A DNA stretch of 15,139 nt from Scatosoma sp045632265 (GCA_045632265.1 JAZQWG010000029.1:1-15139); one strand, 5' to 3'; shown: positions 7,804 to 14,614, counted from the first letter of the stretch. Notes: a model not told the origin generated them from the letters alone. Translations and numbers: made by a program.

Positions 7804-8126
7804 ACGAAAAAGAATTGTCTTATAAAAAACAGTTGCAAGGGTTGTGCTGTGTAGAAATCAGCGGGGAATCTTGCGCCAACTGTTTAACGCTTATGCCTAT
7901 CTTGGAAAATCTTTGCTCGGCGCGCGGGGATATCAGGCTCGTGCACGTGGAAGCGGATTATTCGACGGTGGGGCTGATGGAAGAGTGGGACGTGACGAGA
8001 GTGCCTACGATTTTGCTCACGGACGGGGAAGAAATTTTCGCCCGTTGCGCAGGTTTTCAACCGGAAGAGATTTTAGAACTTTGGTTGGATGCGAAAATCG
8101 AAGAGAGAAAGGCGCTTAAAAAATAA
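7800..8126 (+). CDS. Thioredoxin-like protein with CANC active site
   Basis: 108 residues from the ATG at 7800, translationally coupled to pflA (ATGA overlap), with GGAGAG at 7789-7794. The fold is indicated by the redox motif Cys25-Ala-Asn-Cys28 near the N-terminus, a following helix (LTLMPILENL), a strand plus HVEADYS, and the cis-proline motif RVPTILL (Pro69), followed by a strand and final helix. The CANC dipeptide differs from the CGPC of housekeeping thioredoxin, so substrates may be special. There are additional cysteines at 16, 17 and 39. No signal peptide is visible, so it is cytoplasmic. Its place between activase and PFL suggests a role in keeping PFL, its activase or their cysteines reduced, or in stress protection; this is inferred only from context. 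It could also be a general thioredoxin. Confidence 0.85.
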   Translation: MNEKELSYKKQLQGLCCVEISGESCANCLTLMPILENLCSARGDIRLVHVEADYSTVGLMEEWDVTRVPTILLTDGEEIFARCAGFQPEEILELWLDAKIEERKALKK

Positions 8127-8200
8127 CGGCAAAAAATCCGTTTGCAAGAAAACGGGTATGATATAGCAAAAAAAATTATTGTTTTTATAGGAGTACTGAT

Positions 8201-10234
8201 ATGATGCAATACAAAGGTTGGGAGGGATTTGTTCCCGGTAAATGGAGCAACGACGAAGTAGACGTACGTGATTTCATTCAACGTAACTACACGCCGTATG
8301 AAGGCGACGCTAAATTCTTGGCGCCTGCAACGGAAGCAACGAAAAAACTTTGGGAAATCGTTTGTGATTTGACGAAGAAGGAACTTGCTAACGGTGGTGT
8401 TTTGAACGCAGACACGTCTATCGTTTCCACGCTTACCTCGCATGGCGCAGGTTATTTGGACAAGGACCTTGAAAAGATTGTCGGCGTACAAACGGACGAA
8501 CCTTTCAAACGTTCTTTGCAACCGTTCGGCGGTATCCGTATGTCGGAAAGCGCTCTTCAAATGTACGGTTTCCAACTTGACCCCAACGTTAAAGAAATTT
8601 TCACGAAATACAGAAAGACGCACAACGAAGGCGTATTCGATGCGTACACGCCCGAAATGCGTGCGGCTCGTTCGGCGCACATCCTCACCGGTTTGCCCGA
8701 TGCTTACGGCCGTGGTCGTATTATCGGCGACTATCGTCGTGTAGCACTTTACGGTGTTGACTACCTTATCCAAAAGAAGGAAGAAGACAAGCTTGCAATC
8801 AACGGCGACATGACCCCTGAAAAGGTTAGAAACCGTGAAGAAATCGCTGACCAAGTAAAAGCGCTTAAAGGCTTGAAGGCAATGGCAGCTGCTTACGGTT
8901 GCGATATTTCCAAACCCGCTGAAACGGCTCAACAAGCTATCCAAGCGTTGTACTTTGGTTACCTTGGCGCAATCAAGGACCAAAACGGTGCGGCAATGTC
9001 CATCGGTAGAAACACCACCTTCCTTGACGTTTATATCGAACGTGACTTGAAGAAAGGTCTTATCACCGAAGAACAAGCTCAAGAATTTATCGACCACTTC
9101 GTAATGAAACTTCGTATCGTTAAGTTTATGAGAACGAAGGAATACAACGAACTCTTCTCGGGCGACCCCACGTGGGTTACCGAAGCAATCGGCGGTATGG
9201 GCGTAGACGGCAGAACGCTTGTCACCAAGACGGCTTTCCGTATCTTGCACACGCTTGACAATCTTGGCCCTGCACCCGAACCCAACCTTACCGTTCTTTG
9301 GTCGAAGAGATTGCCCATGGAATTCAAGAGATTCTGTGCTGACCTTTCCATCCGTACCTCGTCCATTCAATACGAAAGCGACGAATTGATGCGTCCTGAA
9401 ATGGGTGACGACTATGCAATCGCTTGCTGCGTAAGCTGTATGAGAGTTGGTAAAGACATGCAATTCTTCGGCGCAAGAGCAAACCTTGCAAAGTGCTTGC
9501 TTTACGCTATCAACGGTGGTAAAGACGAACTTATGAAGGATAAAGTGACGGGCAAACCTATGCAAGTTTCCCCCGAATTTATGCCTATCACGAGCAACGA
9601 CGCTCTTGACTTCGACGAAGTATGCGCTAAGTTCGATAACATGATGACGTGGCTTGCAGGCTTGTACGTGAACACGCTTAACCTTATCCACTACATGCAC
9701 GATAAGTACAGCTACGAAGCACTTGAAATGTCCTTGCACGATACGAACGTTCGTCGTTTCTTCGCTACGGGTATCGCAGGTCTTTCTTGCGCAGCTGACT
9801 CGTTGTCCGCAATCAAGTATGCAAAAGTTTACCCCGTACGCAACGAAGACGGCATCGTAGTTGACTACCGCATCGAAGGCGAATATCCTACGTACGGCAA
9901 CAACGACGACAGAGCAGACGAAATCGCTGTATGGATTTTGAAGACGTTCATGAAGAAGGTTAAGAGCCACTACACCTATCGTGATTCCGTGCCTACGACG
10001 TCTATCCTTACGATTACGTCCAACGTTGTTTACGGTAAGAAGACGGGTAATACGCCCGACGGTAGACGTGGCGGTACGCCTCTTGCTCCCGGTGCTAACC
10101 CCATGCACGGTAGAGACTGCAACGGCGCACTTGCTTCCCTTGAATCGGTTGCAAAACTTCCTTACGAATATTCGAGAGACGGCATTTCCAACACCTTCTC
10201 GATTACGCCCGGTTCGCTTGGTAAAGAAGACTAA
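8201..10234 (+). CDS. pflB: Pyruvate formate-lyase large part, lacking the glycyl-radical domain
   Basis: 677 residues, where PFL normally has about 750-760. PFL converts pyruvate and CoA to acetyl-CoA and formate. Family hallmarks are GRGRIIGDYRRVALYGVDYL, GPAPEPNLTVLWS, the catalytic pair Cys409-Cys410 in IACCVSCMRVGKDMQFFG, NIIHYMHDKYSYEA-like sequence, GIAGLSCAADSLSAIKYAKV, and TSNVVYGKKTGNTPDGRR. The protein ends at FSITPGSLGKED then TAA, exactly where full PFL continues to the glycyl-radical region; that region is the next gene. The start at 8201 follows ATAGGAG (8187-8193) by 7 bases. Codon bias is very strong, implying high expression. An unusual third cysteine (Cys413) replaces the Pro or Ala often found there. 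It lies 74 bases after the thioredoxin-like gene; I see no good separate promoter in that gap, only a weak 6-bp hairpin (8138-8155). Confidence 0.95.
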   Translation: MMQYKGWEGFVPGKWSNDEVDVRDFIQRNYTPYEGDAKFLAPATEATKKLWEIVCDLTKKELANGGVLNADTSIVSTLTSHGAGYLDKDLEKIVGVQTDEPFKRSLQPFGGIRMSESALQMYGFQLDPNVKEIFTKYRKTHNEGVFDAYTPEMRAARSAHILTGLPDAYGRGRIIGDYRRVALYGVDYLIQKKEEDKLAINGDMTPEKVRNREEIADQVKALKGLKAMAAAYGCDISKPAETAQQAIQALYFGYLGAIKDQNGAAMSIGRNTTFLDVYIERDLKKGLITEEQAQEFIDHFVMKLRIVKFMRTKEYNELFSGDPTWVTEAIGGMGVDGRTLVTKTAFRILHTLDNLGPAPEPNLTVLWSKRLPMEFKRFCADLSIRTSSIQYESDELMRPEMGDDYAIACCVSCMRVGKDMQFFGARANLAKCLLYAINGGKDELMKDKVTGKPMQVSPEFMPITSNDALDFDEVCAKFDNMMTWLAGLYVNTLNLIHYMHDKYSYEALEMSLHDTNVRRFFATGIAGLSCAADSLSAIKYAKVYPVRNEDGIVVDYRIEGEYPTYGNNDDRADEIAVWILKTFMKKVKSHYTYRDSVPTTSILTITSNVVYGKKTGNTPDGRRGGTPLAPGANPMHGRDCNGALASLESVAKLPYEYSRDGISNTFSITPGSLGKED

Positions 10235-10250
10235 TTTTGGCAAAAGACGA

Positions 10251-10281
10251 CTTGCGCTTATCGCATAAAGATAGGCGCAAG
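10251..10281 (+). promoter_or_regulatory. Intercistronic hairpin between the two PFL genes
   Basis: CTTGCGCTTATC (10251-10262) pairs with GATAGGCGCAAG (10270-10281) over 12 positions with one G-T pair and a 7-base loop. It begins 16 bases after the pflB stop. What follows is A-rich, not T-rich, so it should not terminate. It may act as a 3' stabiliser for pflB mRNA or as a processing site that lets the small gene be expressed at a different level. Confidence 0.7.
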
Positions 10282-10322
10282 CGAAAGAAAAAAAATCATA
10301 AAATATAAAAGGAGATAATATT

Positions 10323-10556
10323 ATGTCGAACAGAGTTGATAATTTGGTAAATATGTTAGACGGTTACGTTAGCGATGGTGGTTACCACTTGAACGTAAAC
10401 GTGTTCAATCGTGAAACGCTTTTGGACGCACAAGCACATCCTGAAAAATATCCGCAACTTACGATTCGTGTATCGGGCTATGCGGTAAACTTCATTAAGC
10501 TCACGAAAGAACAACAAGACGACGTTATTTCCAGAACGATTCACGAATCCATGTAA
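10323..10556 (+). CDS. Stand-alone glycyl-radical domain of pyruvate formate-lyase (GrcA/YfiD-like)
   Basis: 77 residues matching only the last part of PFL. It starts MSNRVDNLVNMLDGYV, continues with HLNVNVFNRETLLDA and HPEKYPQLTIRVSGYAV, and ends RTIHESM. Gly52 in RVSGYA is the radical glycine, 25 residues from the C-terminus as in full-length PFL. Joined to the 677-residue protein it gives 754 residues with nothing missing. It has its own strong ribosome binding site (AAAGGAG, 10308-10314, 8 bases from ATG). It is in another frame than pflB, with stops between, so no fusion protein can be made by read-through. Escherichia coli GrcA (YfiD, about 127 residues) is a known spare glycyl-radical subunit that rescues oxygen-cleaved PFL, but it has a different N-terminal extension and accompanies an intact PFL. 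Here the small protein appears to be an obligate subunit. Confidence 0.93.
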   Translation: MSNRVDNLVNMLDGYVSDGGYHLNVNVFNRETLLDAQAHPEKYPQLTIRVSGYAVNFIKLTKEQQDDVISRTIHESM

Positions 10557-10597
10557 TTGGGTTTTCGTTGTTGGAATAATGGTATAACGAAAGACAA

Positions 10598-10629
10598 CCG
10601 CCGCCTATTATGGCGGCGGCGTTTTCGTT
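10598..10629 (+). terminator. Terminator at the end of the pfl operon
   Basis: CCGCCGCC (10598-10605) pairs with GGCGGCGG (10612-10619), loop TATTAT, followed by CGTTTTCGTT. The upstream AACGAAA (10586-10592) can extend the stem by pairing with TTTCGTT (10623-10629). The T tract is short, so termination may be partial. It sits immediately before the ribosome binding site of the next gene. Confidence 0.65.
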
Positions 10630-10642
10630 GGAGGGAGAGAAT

Positions 10643-11008
10643 ATGTATATCTTATACGCGTTAAAAAACGGCTCGTGGCAAGAATACGCACGCTTTGTCG
10701 ATAGACGAAACTACGGCGAAAGAGTGGCGCAAGTTTCCACCATTAAGCAAGCAACCGCAAAGACGGAAGCGGAAAAGAACGCCGCTATCCTTTTACAAGC
10801 GTTTGTGTTGGGTAAAGAATACTATAAAGCTTGCTTTGGCAAGGTTGTCATGCGCGCGTTGCGACATTTTGACGAAGTGGGCTTGTCCAACGATATTTTT
10901 GACGAGTTAGAAGGTTTATTGAAAGAAAACTTTGAAGCGTTTGCGCTTGCAAAAGATACGGAAGATATTTCCACCTATTCGCAAGGGGAAATACACGTAA
11001 ATATTTAA
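10643..11008 (+). CDS. Unknown small protein, first gene of the tcdA group
   Basis: 121 residues starting MYILYALKNGSWQEY. I start at the ATG at 10643, with GGAGGGAG (10630-10637) in front; an in-frame ATG at 10610 lies inside the terminator stem and is unlikely. I recognise no family. There is no signal peptide or membrane segment, so it should be cytoplasmic. The sequence looks like a short beta start followed by mostly helical segments (QATAKTEAEKNAAILLQAFVLGKEYYKACF, split over residues about 35-65) and an acidic helical C-terminal half. It is followed after 9 bases by the metallo-beta-lactamase-fold gene, so both are probably co-translated. Function unknown. Confidence 0.75.
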   Translation: MYILYALKNGSWQEYARFVDRRNYGERVAQVSTIKQATAKTEAEKNAAILLQAFVLGKEYYKACFGKVVMRALRHFDEVGLSNDIFDELEGLLKENFEAFALAKDTEDISTYSQGEIHVNI

Positions 11009-11017
11009 GAGGATTTT

Positions 11018-12226
11018 ATGGCGAAAAAAGTTACGAAAAAACAAAAAGAGCAAATAAAGAAAGCGGCGAAAAAACACCCCGTCTTGATTACCGTTATCAT
11101 TATATTGGTGATTGCAATTGCGGGTTGTTGCTTCTTGCATTGGCAAGGCATTATTCATATCCCTTTCTTGGATAATATTATTCCCCAAAAACAAGAGCGT
11201 GAAGACGTTGACGCGGCGGCGGGTGAGTTTGACGAAGCGACGATTGCGGAGATTTCGAGCAGCAGCGTAAGCGTACATTTCTTGGAAGTGGGCAATAAGT
11301 ACACGGGCGATTGCACGCTTATCAAGGTGGGCAACACCGAAGTTCTTATCGACGCGGGTTCGCGTAAGGGTAGTGCGGAAGCAATCGTATCCTACGTAAA
11401 CCAATTTTGCACGGACGGCGTGCTTGAATACGTAATCGCTACGCACGCCCACCAAGACCATATTGCAGGTTTTGTTGGTACGGCAAAAGCACCCGGCGTT
11501 TTGGAAAGTTTCGTTTGTCAAACGATTATTGATTATTCCCTTTCCAATTCGGATGCGCAAATTCGCTTCGATTATGAAGATCTCCGTGATGCGGAAGTGG
11601 CGTTAGGCGCAACCCATTACACGGCGAAAGATTGTATCAAAGGCACGAACGGCGGGAAAAGCACTTTCACGCTTGGCACGGGCGTTACGATGACGATTCT
11701 CGATCAAGAATTCTATTACACGGAAACGAGCGACGAAAACGATTATTCGGTGTGCGTACTCTTGACGGAAACCTACGAAGGGGGCGTGAATAACTATCTT
11801 TTCACTGGTGACTTGGAAAAGGACGGCGAAGAATCGCTTGTTGAGAAAAACGACTTGCCCAAGTGTAAGTTATTTAAGGCAGGACATCACGGTAGCCCTA
11901 CGTCCACGTCCAATACCTTGCTCGCGGAAATCGAGCCTGAAATCGTGACGGTGTGCTGCTGTTGCGGTAGCGACGAATACACGGATAACGTGGCAAACCA
12001 ATTCCCTTCGCAAGCGTTTGTGGATAGAGTGGCTTCCTACACGTCGCAAGTGTACGTAACTTCTATCGTTGCCGATAATGAAGACGGGTTTACGTCGATG
12101 AACGGCAATATCGTCGTTATGAGCAAAAACGGCGTTTTGAGCGTGCGTTGTAGCAATAACGTAACGGTGTTTAAGGACACCGATTGGTTTAAGAAAAACC
12201 GTACTACGCCAAGTGCTTGGTCGTAA
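11018..12226 (+). CDS. Membrane-anchored metallo-beta-lactamase-fold hydrolase (ComEC C-terminal-like)
   Basis: 402 residues. A Lys-rich N-terminus is followed by one membrane helix (about 21-40, PVLITVIIILVIAIAG), so the catalytic domain probably faces outside. The metal motif is HAHQDH (His143, His145, Asp147, His148), with later ligands likely in FTGDLEKDGEE and KAGHHGSPTSTS; this set (GHHGS after TGD) is typical of the ComEC/Rec2-type beta-lactamase domain, thought to act on DNA during uptake, and of related secreted hydrolases. The multi-spanning ComEC channel domain is absent, so this is a stand-alone relative. Substrate unknown: nucleic acid or phosphoester is a reasonable guess. Residues 313-316 are four consecutive cysteines (VTVCCCCGSDEY), unusual for an exported domain. 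Start at ATG 11018 after AAGAGGA; tcdA follows after 12 bases. Confidence 0.85.
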   Translation: MAKKVTKKQKEQIKKAAKKHPVLITVIIILVIAIAGCCFLHWQGIIHIPFLDNIIPQKQEREDVDAAAGEFDEATIAEISSSSVSVHFLEVGNKYTGDCTLIKVGNTEVLIDAGSRKGSAEAIVSYVNQFCTDGVLEYVIATHAHQDHIAGFVGTAKAPGVLESFVCQTIIDYSLSNSDAQIRFDYEDLRDAEVALGATHYTAKDCIKGTNGGKSTFTLGTGVTMTILDQEFYYTETSDENDYSVCVLLTETYEGGVNNYLFTGDLEKDGEESLVEKNDLPKCKLFKAGHHGSPTSTSNTLLAEIEPEIVTVCCCCGSDEYTDNVANQFPSQAFVDRVASYTSQVYVTSIVADNEDGFTSMNGNIVVMSKNGVLSVRCSNNVTVFKDTDWFKKNRTTPSAWS

Positions 12227-12238
12227 GGGATAAGGGAT

Positions 12239-12925
12239 ATGTTTTCAAGGACGGAAATGTTGATAGGCGCAGAAGCGCTTGAAAAATTGAAAAGTTCTCG
12301 CGTTGCCGTGTTTGGCGTTGGCGGCGTTGGCGGCTACGTGGTGGAAGCGCTTGCAAGGGCGGGGGTTGGCACGCTTGATTTGATTGACAACGATTGTATC
12401 AGCGAAAGCAATATCAACCGCCAAATCATTGCGCTTTACTCGACGGTGGGGCAAATGAAAACGGAAGCGATGGCAAAGCGTATCAAGGACATCAACCCTT
12501 GCGCCGTTGTCAACGTGCACAATTTGTTCTTCTTGCCCGAAACGCCGTTTGATTTTAGCGTGTACGATTACGTGGTGGACGCCATTGATACAGTGAGAGG
12601 GAAGATAGCGATTATCGAAAGAGCAACGGCGTTGGGCGTGCCCGTCATCTCGTCCATGGGTACGGGAAATAAGCTTGGTGATATGCCTTTTGAAGTGGCT
12701 GACATCACGAAAACAAGCGTTTGTCCGCTTGCGCGCGTTATGCGTAGAGAGCTTAAAAAACGGGGCGTAGAACACGTGAAGGTGGTCTATTCAAAGGAAG
12801 AGCCGAAATGCCCTAAAACGCCCGTTTTAGCGGGTGAAAAACCCGTGCCTGCAAGTATCTCGTTCGTTCCACCGATGGCGGGGCTGACGATTGCGGGCGA
12901 AGTGATTAAGGATTTGATTAAATAA
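12239..12925 (+). CDS. tcdA: tRNA threonylcarbamoyladenosine dehydratase (TcdA/CsdL, ThiF family)
   Basis: 228 residues, close to the usual length of short TcdA proteins. The family uses ATP to convert t6A at position 37 of ANN-decoding tRNAs to the cyclic form ct6A. Visible are the N-terminal FSRTEMLIG segment, the nucleotide-binding GVGGVGGYVVEALARAGVG (residues 26-44), an acidic strand end LDLIDND (Asp50), the SNINRQ motif (Arg61), VVDAIDTVRGK, and SSMGTGNKLGDMPFEVADI followed by SVCPLARVMRRELKKRG, all characteristic of TcdA rather than of ThiF or MoeB. The end (SISFVPPMAGLTIAGEVIKDL) is also typical. The start is ATG 12239 after AAGGGA. It is cytoplasmic and co-directional with its neighbours; nothing links it functionally to the two exported enzymes on either side. 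Confidence 0.93.
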   Translation: MFSRTEMLIGAEALEKLKSSRVAVFGVGGVGGYVVEALARAGVGTLDLIDNDCISESNINRQIIALYSTVGQMKTEAMAKRIKDINPCAVVNVHNLFFLPETPFDFSVYDYVVDAIDTVRGKIAIIERATALGVPVISSMGTGNKLGDMPFEVADITKTSVCPLARVMRRELKKRGVEHVKVVYSKEEPKCPKTPVLAGEKPVPASISFVPPMAGLTIAGEVIKDLIK

Positions 12926-12953
12926 ATTGTAAGTATTCTTAAAGGAGATGTGT

Positions 12954-14090
12954 ATGAAACGAAAATGGGCGTTAATCTTATGCGTAATATTTTTCGTTTT
13001 GGCGTTTCCGTTTTTGGGCTGTTCAGCAAATAGACCGCTAAAATACAAAATAACGGAATTGAACGGTGAAAACGGCGTTGATTTTTGCATTGACTTTAAG
13101 AAGGGTAGAGAAATTCGAGTGCTTCAGCTTACCGATTTGCAGTTGCTCGATTTGACGCAGGCTCGAAACGAAACCCGTTGCGCACAGTTGTATTTAACCT
13201 TTTACATGGGTGGCGTGATGGATAGAGAAGAGCGAGTTTGGAAATACGTCGATGAAGCGGTGGAACGTTGCAAACCCGACTTAATCGTTTTGACGGGGGA
13301 TAATATCTACGGCGAAACGGACGACGACGGCTCGGACTGGATAGAATTGATTGAAAAGATAGACAGCTATAAAAAGCCGTGGCTCACTATTTTTGGTAAC
13401 CACGACAACGAAAGCGCAAAGGGCGTGACGTGGCAAGTAAATCAATTAAAACAAAGCGAATATTGCGTGTTCAATCGTGGCAATGTGGCGGGAAATTCCA
13501 ACTATAACGTGCTGATTAAGCAAGGGGGCGTAAGCAAGTTTTTGTTCTACATGCTCGATACCAACGGCTGTATGACCTATCCCAACAACTTAGGCGAAGG
13601 GATTATGCCCGACAACGTGGATATTGACCAAATCACAAGTGCGTGGGGATTGCAAGAAAACCAAGTGCAATGGTATGACGAAAGTTATACGCAAGTGAGA
13701 AAGACGTATGGCGAAGTGCCCGTGCTTACCTTTATGCACATAGCACCCGATACGGTGACGAGTAGTATTCCCGAAGATATAAAAATGGGCGAATATTATG
13801 ATGACGGCACGAACTTTGGTGTTTTCAAGGAAGAACATAACGGGGTTTATTATCCTTACGGATTTTTCGCTATCGCCAAGGAAAATAACTGTAAAGGGAT
13901 ATTCCTTGGACATAACCACGAAATAGCCACAAGCACGGTGTATCAAGGCGTTCGCTTCACGTATGGCTTAAAGACGGGTGGGGACGCTTATCACGATAAG
14001 GATATGCTTGGCTCGACGAAAATCGTTTTGAAAGATAACGGCGCGTTTGACGTGGAATATCTTTTTAGCAAGTTGGAATATAAATTATAA
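12954..14090 (+). CDS. Calcineurin-like metallophosphoesterase, putative lipoprotein
   Basis: 378 residues. I start at ATG 12954, 6 bases after AAGGAG (12942-12947); the ATG at 12948 overlaps that site. The N-terminus is a basic stretch, a hydrophobic helix and a possible lipobox FLGC (Cys23), so the enzyme is probably anchored outside the membrane. Phosphoesterase motifs in order are LTDLQLLD (Asp61, Gln63 where DxH is usual), TGDNIYG (Asp116), FGNHDNES (Asn149, His150, Asp151), MHIAPD (His262) and GHNHE (His320, His322). These make a two-metal site that hydrolyses phosphoesters. The first motif with Gln seems typical of a subgroup of these enzymes in Clostridia, from memory only. Substrate unknown; phosphate scavenging or wall-polymer turnover are possible. 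It lies 28 bases after tcdA and ends at a terminator. Confidence 0.88.
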   Translation: MKRKWALILCVIFFVLAFPFLGCSANRPLKYKITELNGENGVDFCIDFKKGREIRVLQLTDLQLLDLTQARNETRCAQLYLTFYMGGVMDREERVWKYVDEAVERCKPDLIVLTGDNIYGETDDDGSDWIELIEKIDSYKKPWLTIFGNHDNESAKGVTWQVNQLKQSEYCVFNRGNVAGNSNYNVLIKQGGVSKFLFYMLDTNGCMTYPNNLGEGIMPDNVDIDQITSAWGLQENQVQWYDESYTQVRKTYGEVPVLTFMHIAPDTVTSSIPEDIKMGEYYDDGTNFGVFKEEHNGVYYPYGFFAIAKENNCKGIFLGHNHEIATSTVYQGVRFTYGLKTGGDAYHDKDMLGSTKIVLKDNGAFDVEYLFSKLEYKL

Positions 14091-14105
14091 AATAGCATAA
14101 AACAT

Positions 14106-14140
14106 AAACGCCGTTGCGGTTTATCCGCAACGGCGTTTTT
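14106..14140. terminator. Bidirectional terminator between converging genes
   Basis: A perfect 14-bp stem (14106-14119 with 14125-14138, core ACGCCGTTGCGG) with loop TTTAT is followed on the plus strand by a T run to 14140. On the minus strand it is followed by T-rich sequence. It lies 15 bases after the phosphoesterase stop and 4 bases from the stop of the converging XRE gene, so it can serve both. Confidence 0.92.
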
Positions 14141-14143
14141 CGT

Positions 14144-14494
14144 TTATTGTTGTTTATTAAATATATTGATAAGGTTGTCAACGGCTTGCTTTTGTTCGAT
14201 GTTTAACTTACGATAACTGCGTATCAATTGCATTTCCGTTTGCTTTATAAATTCTTGTTCGTAATTGGCGCCAACGCCAACACGTTGATAATCGCCCGAA
14301 ATGCCTAAGAGATAGTCGGCTGATACGTCGAAAAACTTTGCCATTGTCACGATGTATTGCGCATCGGGAACGCGTTTATCATTTTCCCAAAGGGAAATGC
14401 TATCTTGCGTGACCCCGATTGCTTCGGCAAGCTTGTCTTGCGAGCAATCCATTTCTTTTCTTAAATCTTTGATAATAATTCCTATCCCACCCAT
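14144..14494 (-). CDS. XRE-family (Cro/CI-type) transcriptional repressor
   Basis: 116 residues. The start is the ATG at 14494, with AGGTG on the minus strand about 8 bases before it; an in-frame TTG at 14497 is less likely. The N-terminal helix-turn-helix spans about residues 9-62: IKDLRKEMDCSQDKLAEAIGVTQDSISLWENDKRVPD, written here in two parts (residues 8-26 and 27-44), then FFDVSADYLLG, which is the classic ending of the HTH_3 domain. The C-terminal part (NYEQEFIKQTEMQLIRSYRKLNIEQKQAVDNLI) looks helical and probably dimerises. It lies divergent from a small unknown gene, and the gap holds four matching dyads, one of them inside its own predicted promoter, which predicts autorepression. 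Such regulators occur both in mobile elements and as chromosomal regulators; no mobile genes are seen beside it. Confidence 0.93.
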   Translation of the reverse strand: MGGIGIIIKDLRKEMDCSQDKLAEAIGVTQDSISLWENDKRVPDAQYIVTMAKFFDVSADYLLGISGDYQRVGVGANYEQEFIKQTEMQLIRSYRKLNIEQKQAVDNLINIFNKQQ

Positions 14495-14545
14495 CAATAT
14501 ACACCTATTATATTATGATAATTATTGGCAACATTTCCTTGTCTT

Positions 14546-14574
14546 ATTATAATTTTACTACAATTTGTCGTAAA
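14546..14574 (-). promoter_or_regulatory. Predicted promoter of the XRE gene
   Basis: On the minus strand TATAAT (14551 to 14546) lies 17 bases after TTTACG (14574 to 14569), a 4 of 6 match to the -35 consensus. Operator O1 fills the spacer, so a bound repressor would block polymerase. Confidence 0.5.
14557..14571. promoter_or_regulatory. Operator O1 (ACTAC-N5-GTCGT)
   Basis: ACTACAATTTGTCGT, one mismatch from the perfect ACGAC/GTCGT dyad. It sits between the -35 and -10 of the XRE promoter and just upstream of the plus-strand -35. Confidence 0.7.
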
Positions 14575-14578
14575 ATGC

Positions 14579-14608
14579 TTGACCTTATGAAATTTATCGT
14601 GGTACAAT
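14579..14608 (+). promoter_or_regulatory. Predicted promoter of the small unknown gene
   Basis: TTGACC (14579-14584), an 18-base spacer, TACAAT (14603-14608), with an extended -10 TG at 14600-14601 when read GTGG. The expected start is about 14615, at the first base of operator O2. Confidence 0.6.
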
Positions 14609-14614
14609 AATAAT

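Noticed and set aside
8127..8200. Separate promoter directly before pflB
   Set aside because: TATGAT at 8157-8162 has no -35 at a usable distance, so I do not call it, although the expression level of pflB would make one plausible.
8057..10243. 728-codon open frame on the minus strand opposite pflB
   Set aside because: It is a shadow of the highly biased pflB codons; the protein has no recognisable motif, no ribosome binding site is apparent, and the plus strand is a clear PFL.
10232..10325. Split PFL as a simple frameshift or nonsense mutation
   Set aside because: The break lies at a domain boundary, no residues are missing, an 88-bp gap with a hairpin and a strong dedicated ribosome binding site intervenes, and both parts keep all conserved residues. 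A decaying gene would not look like this, though read checking is still sensible.
10610..10642. N-terminal extension of the unknown 121-residue protein
   Set aside because: The ATG at 10610 is in the loop of the terminator and has no ribosome binding site.
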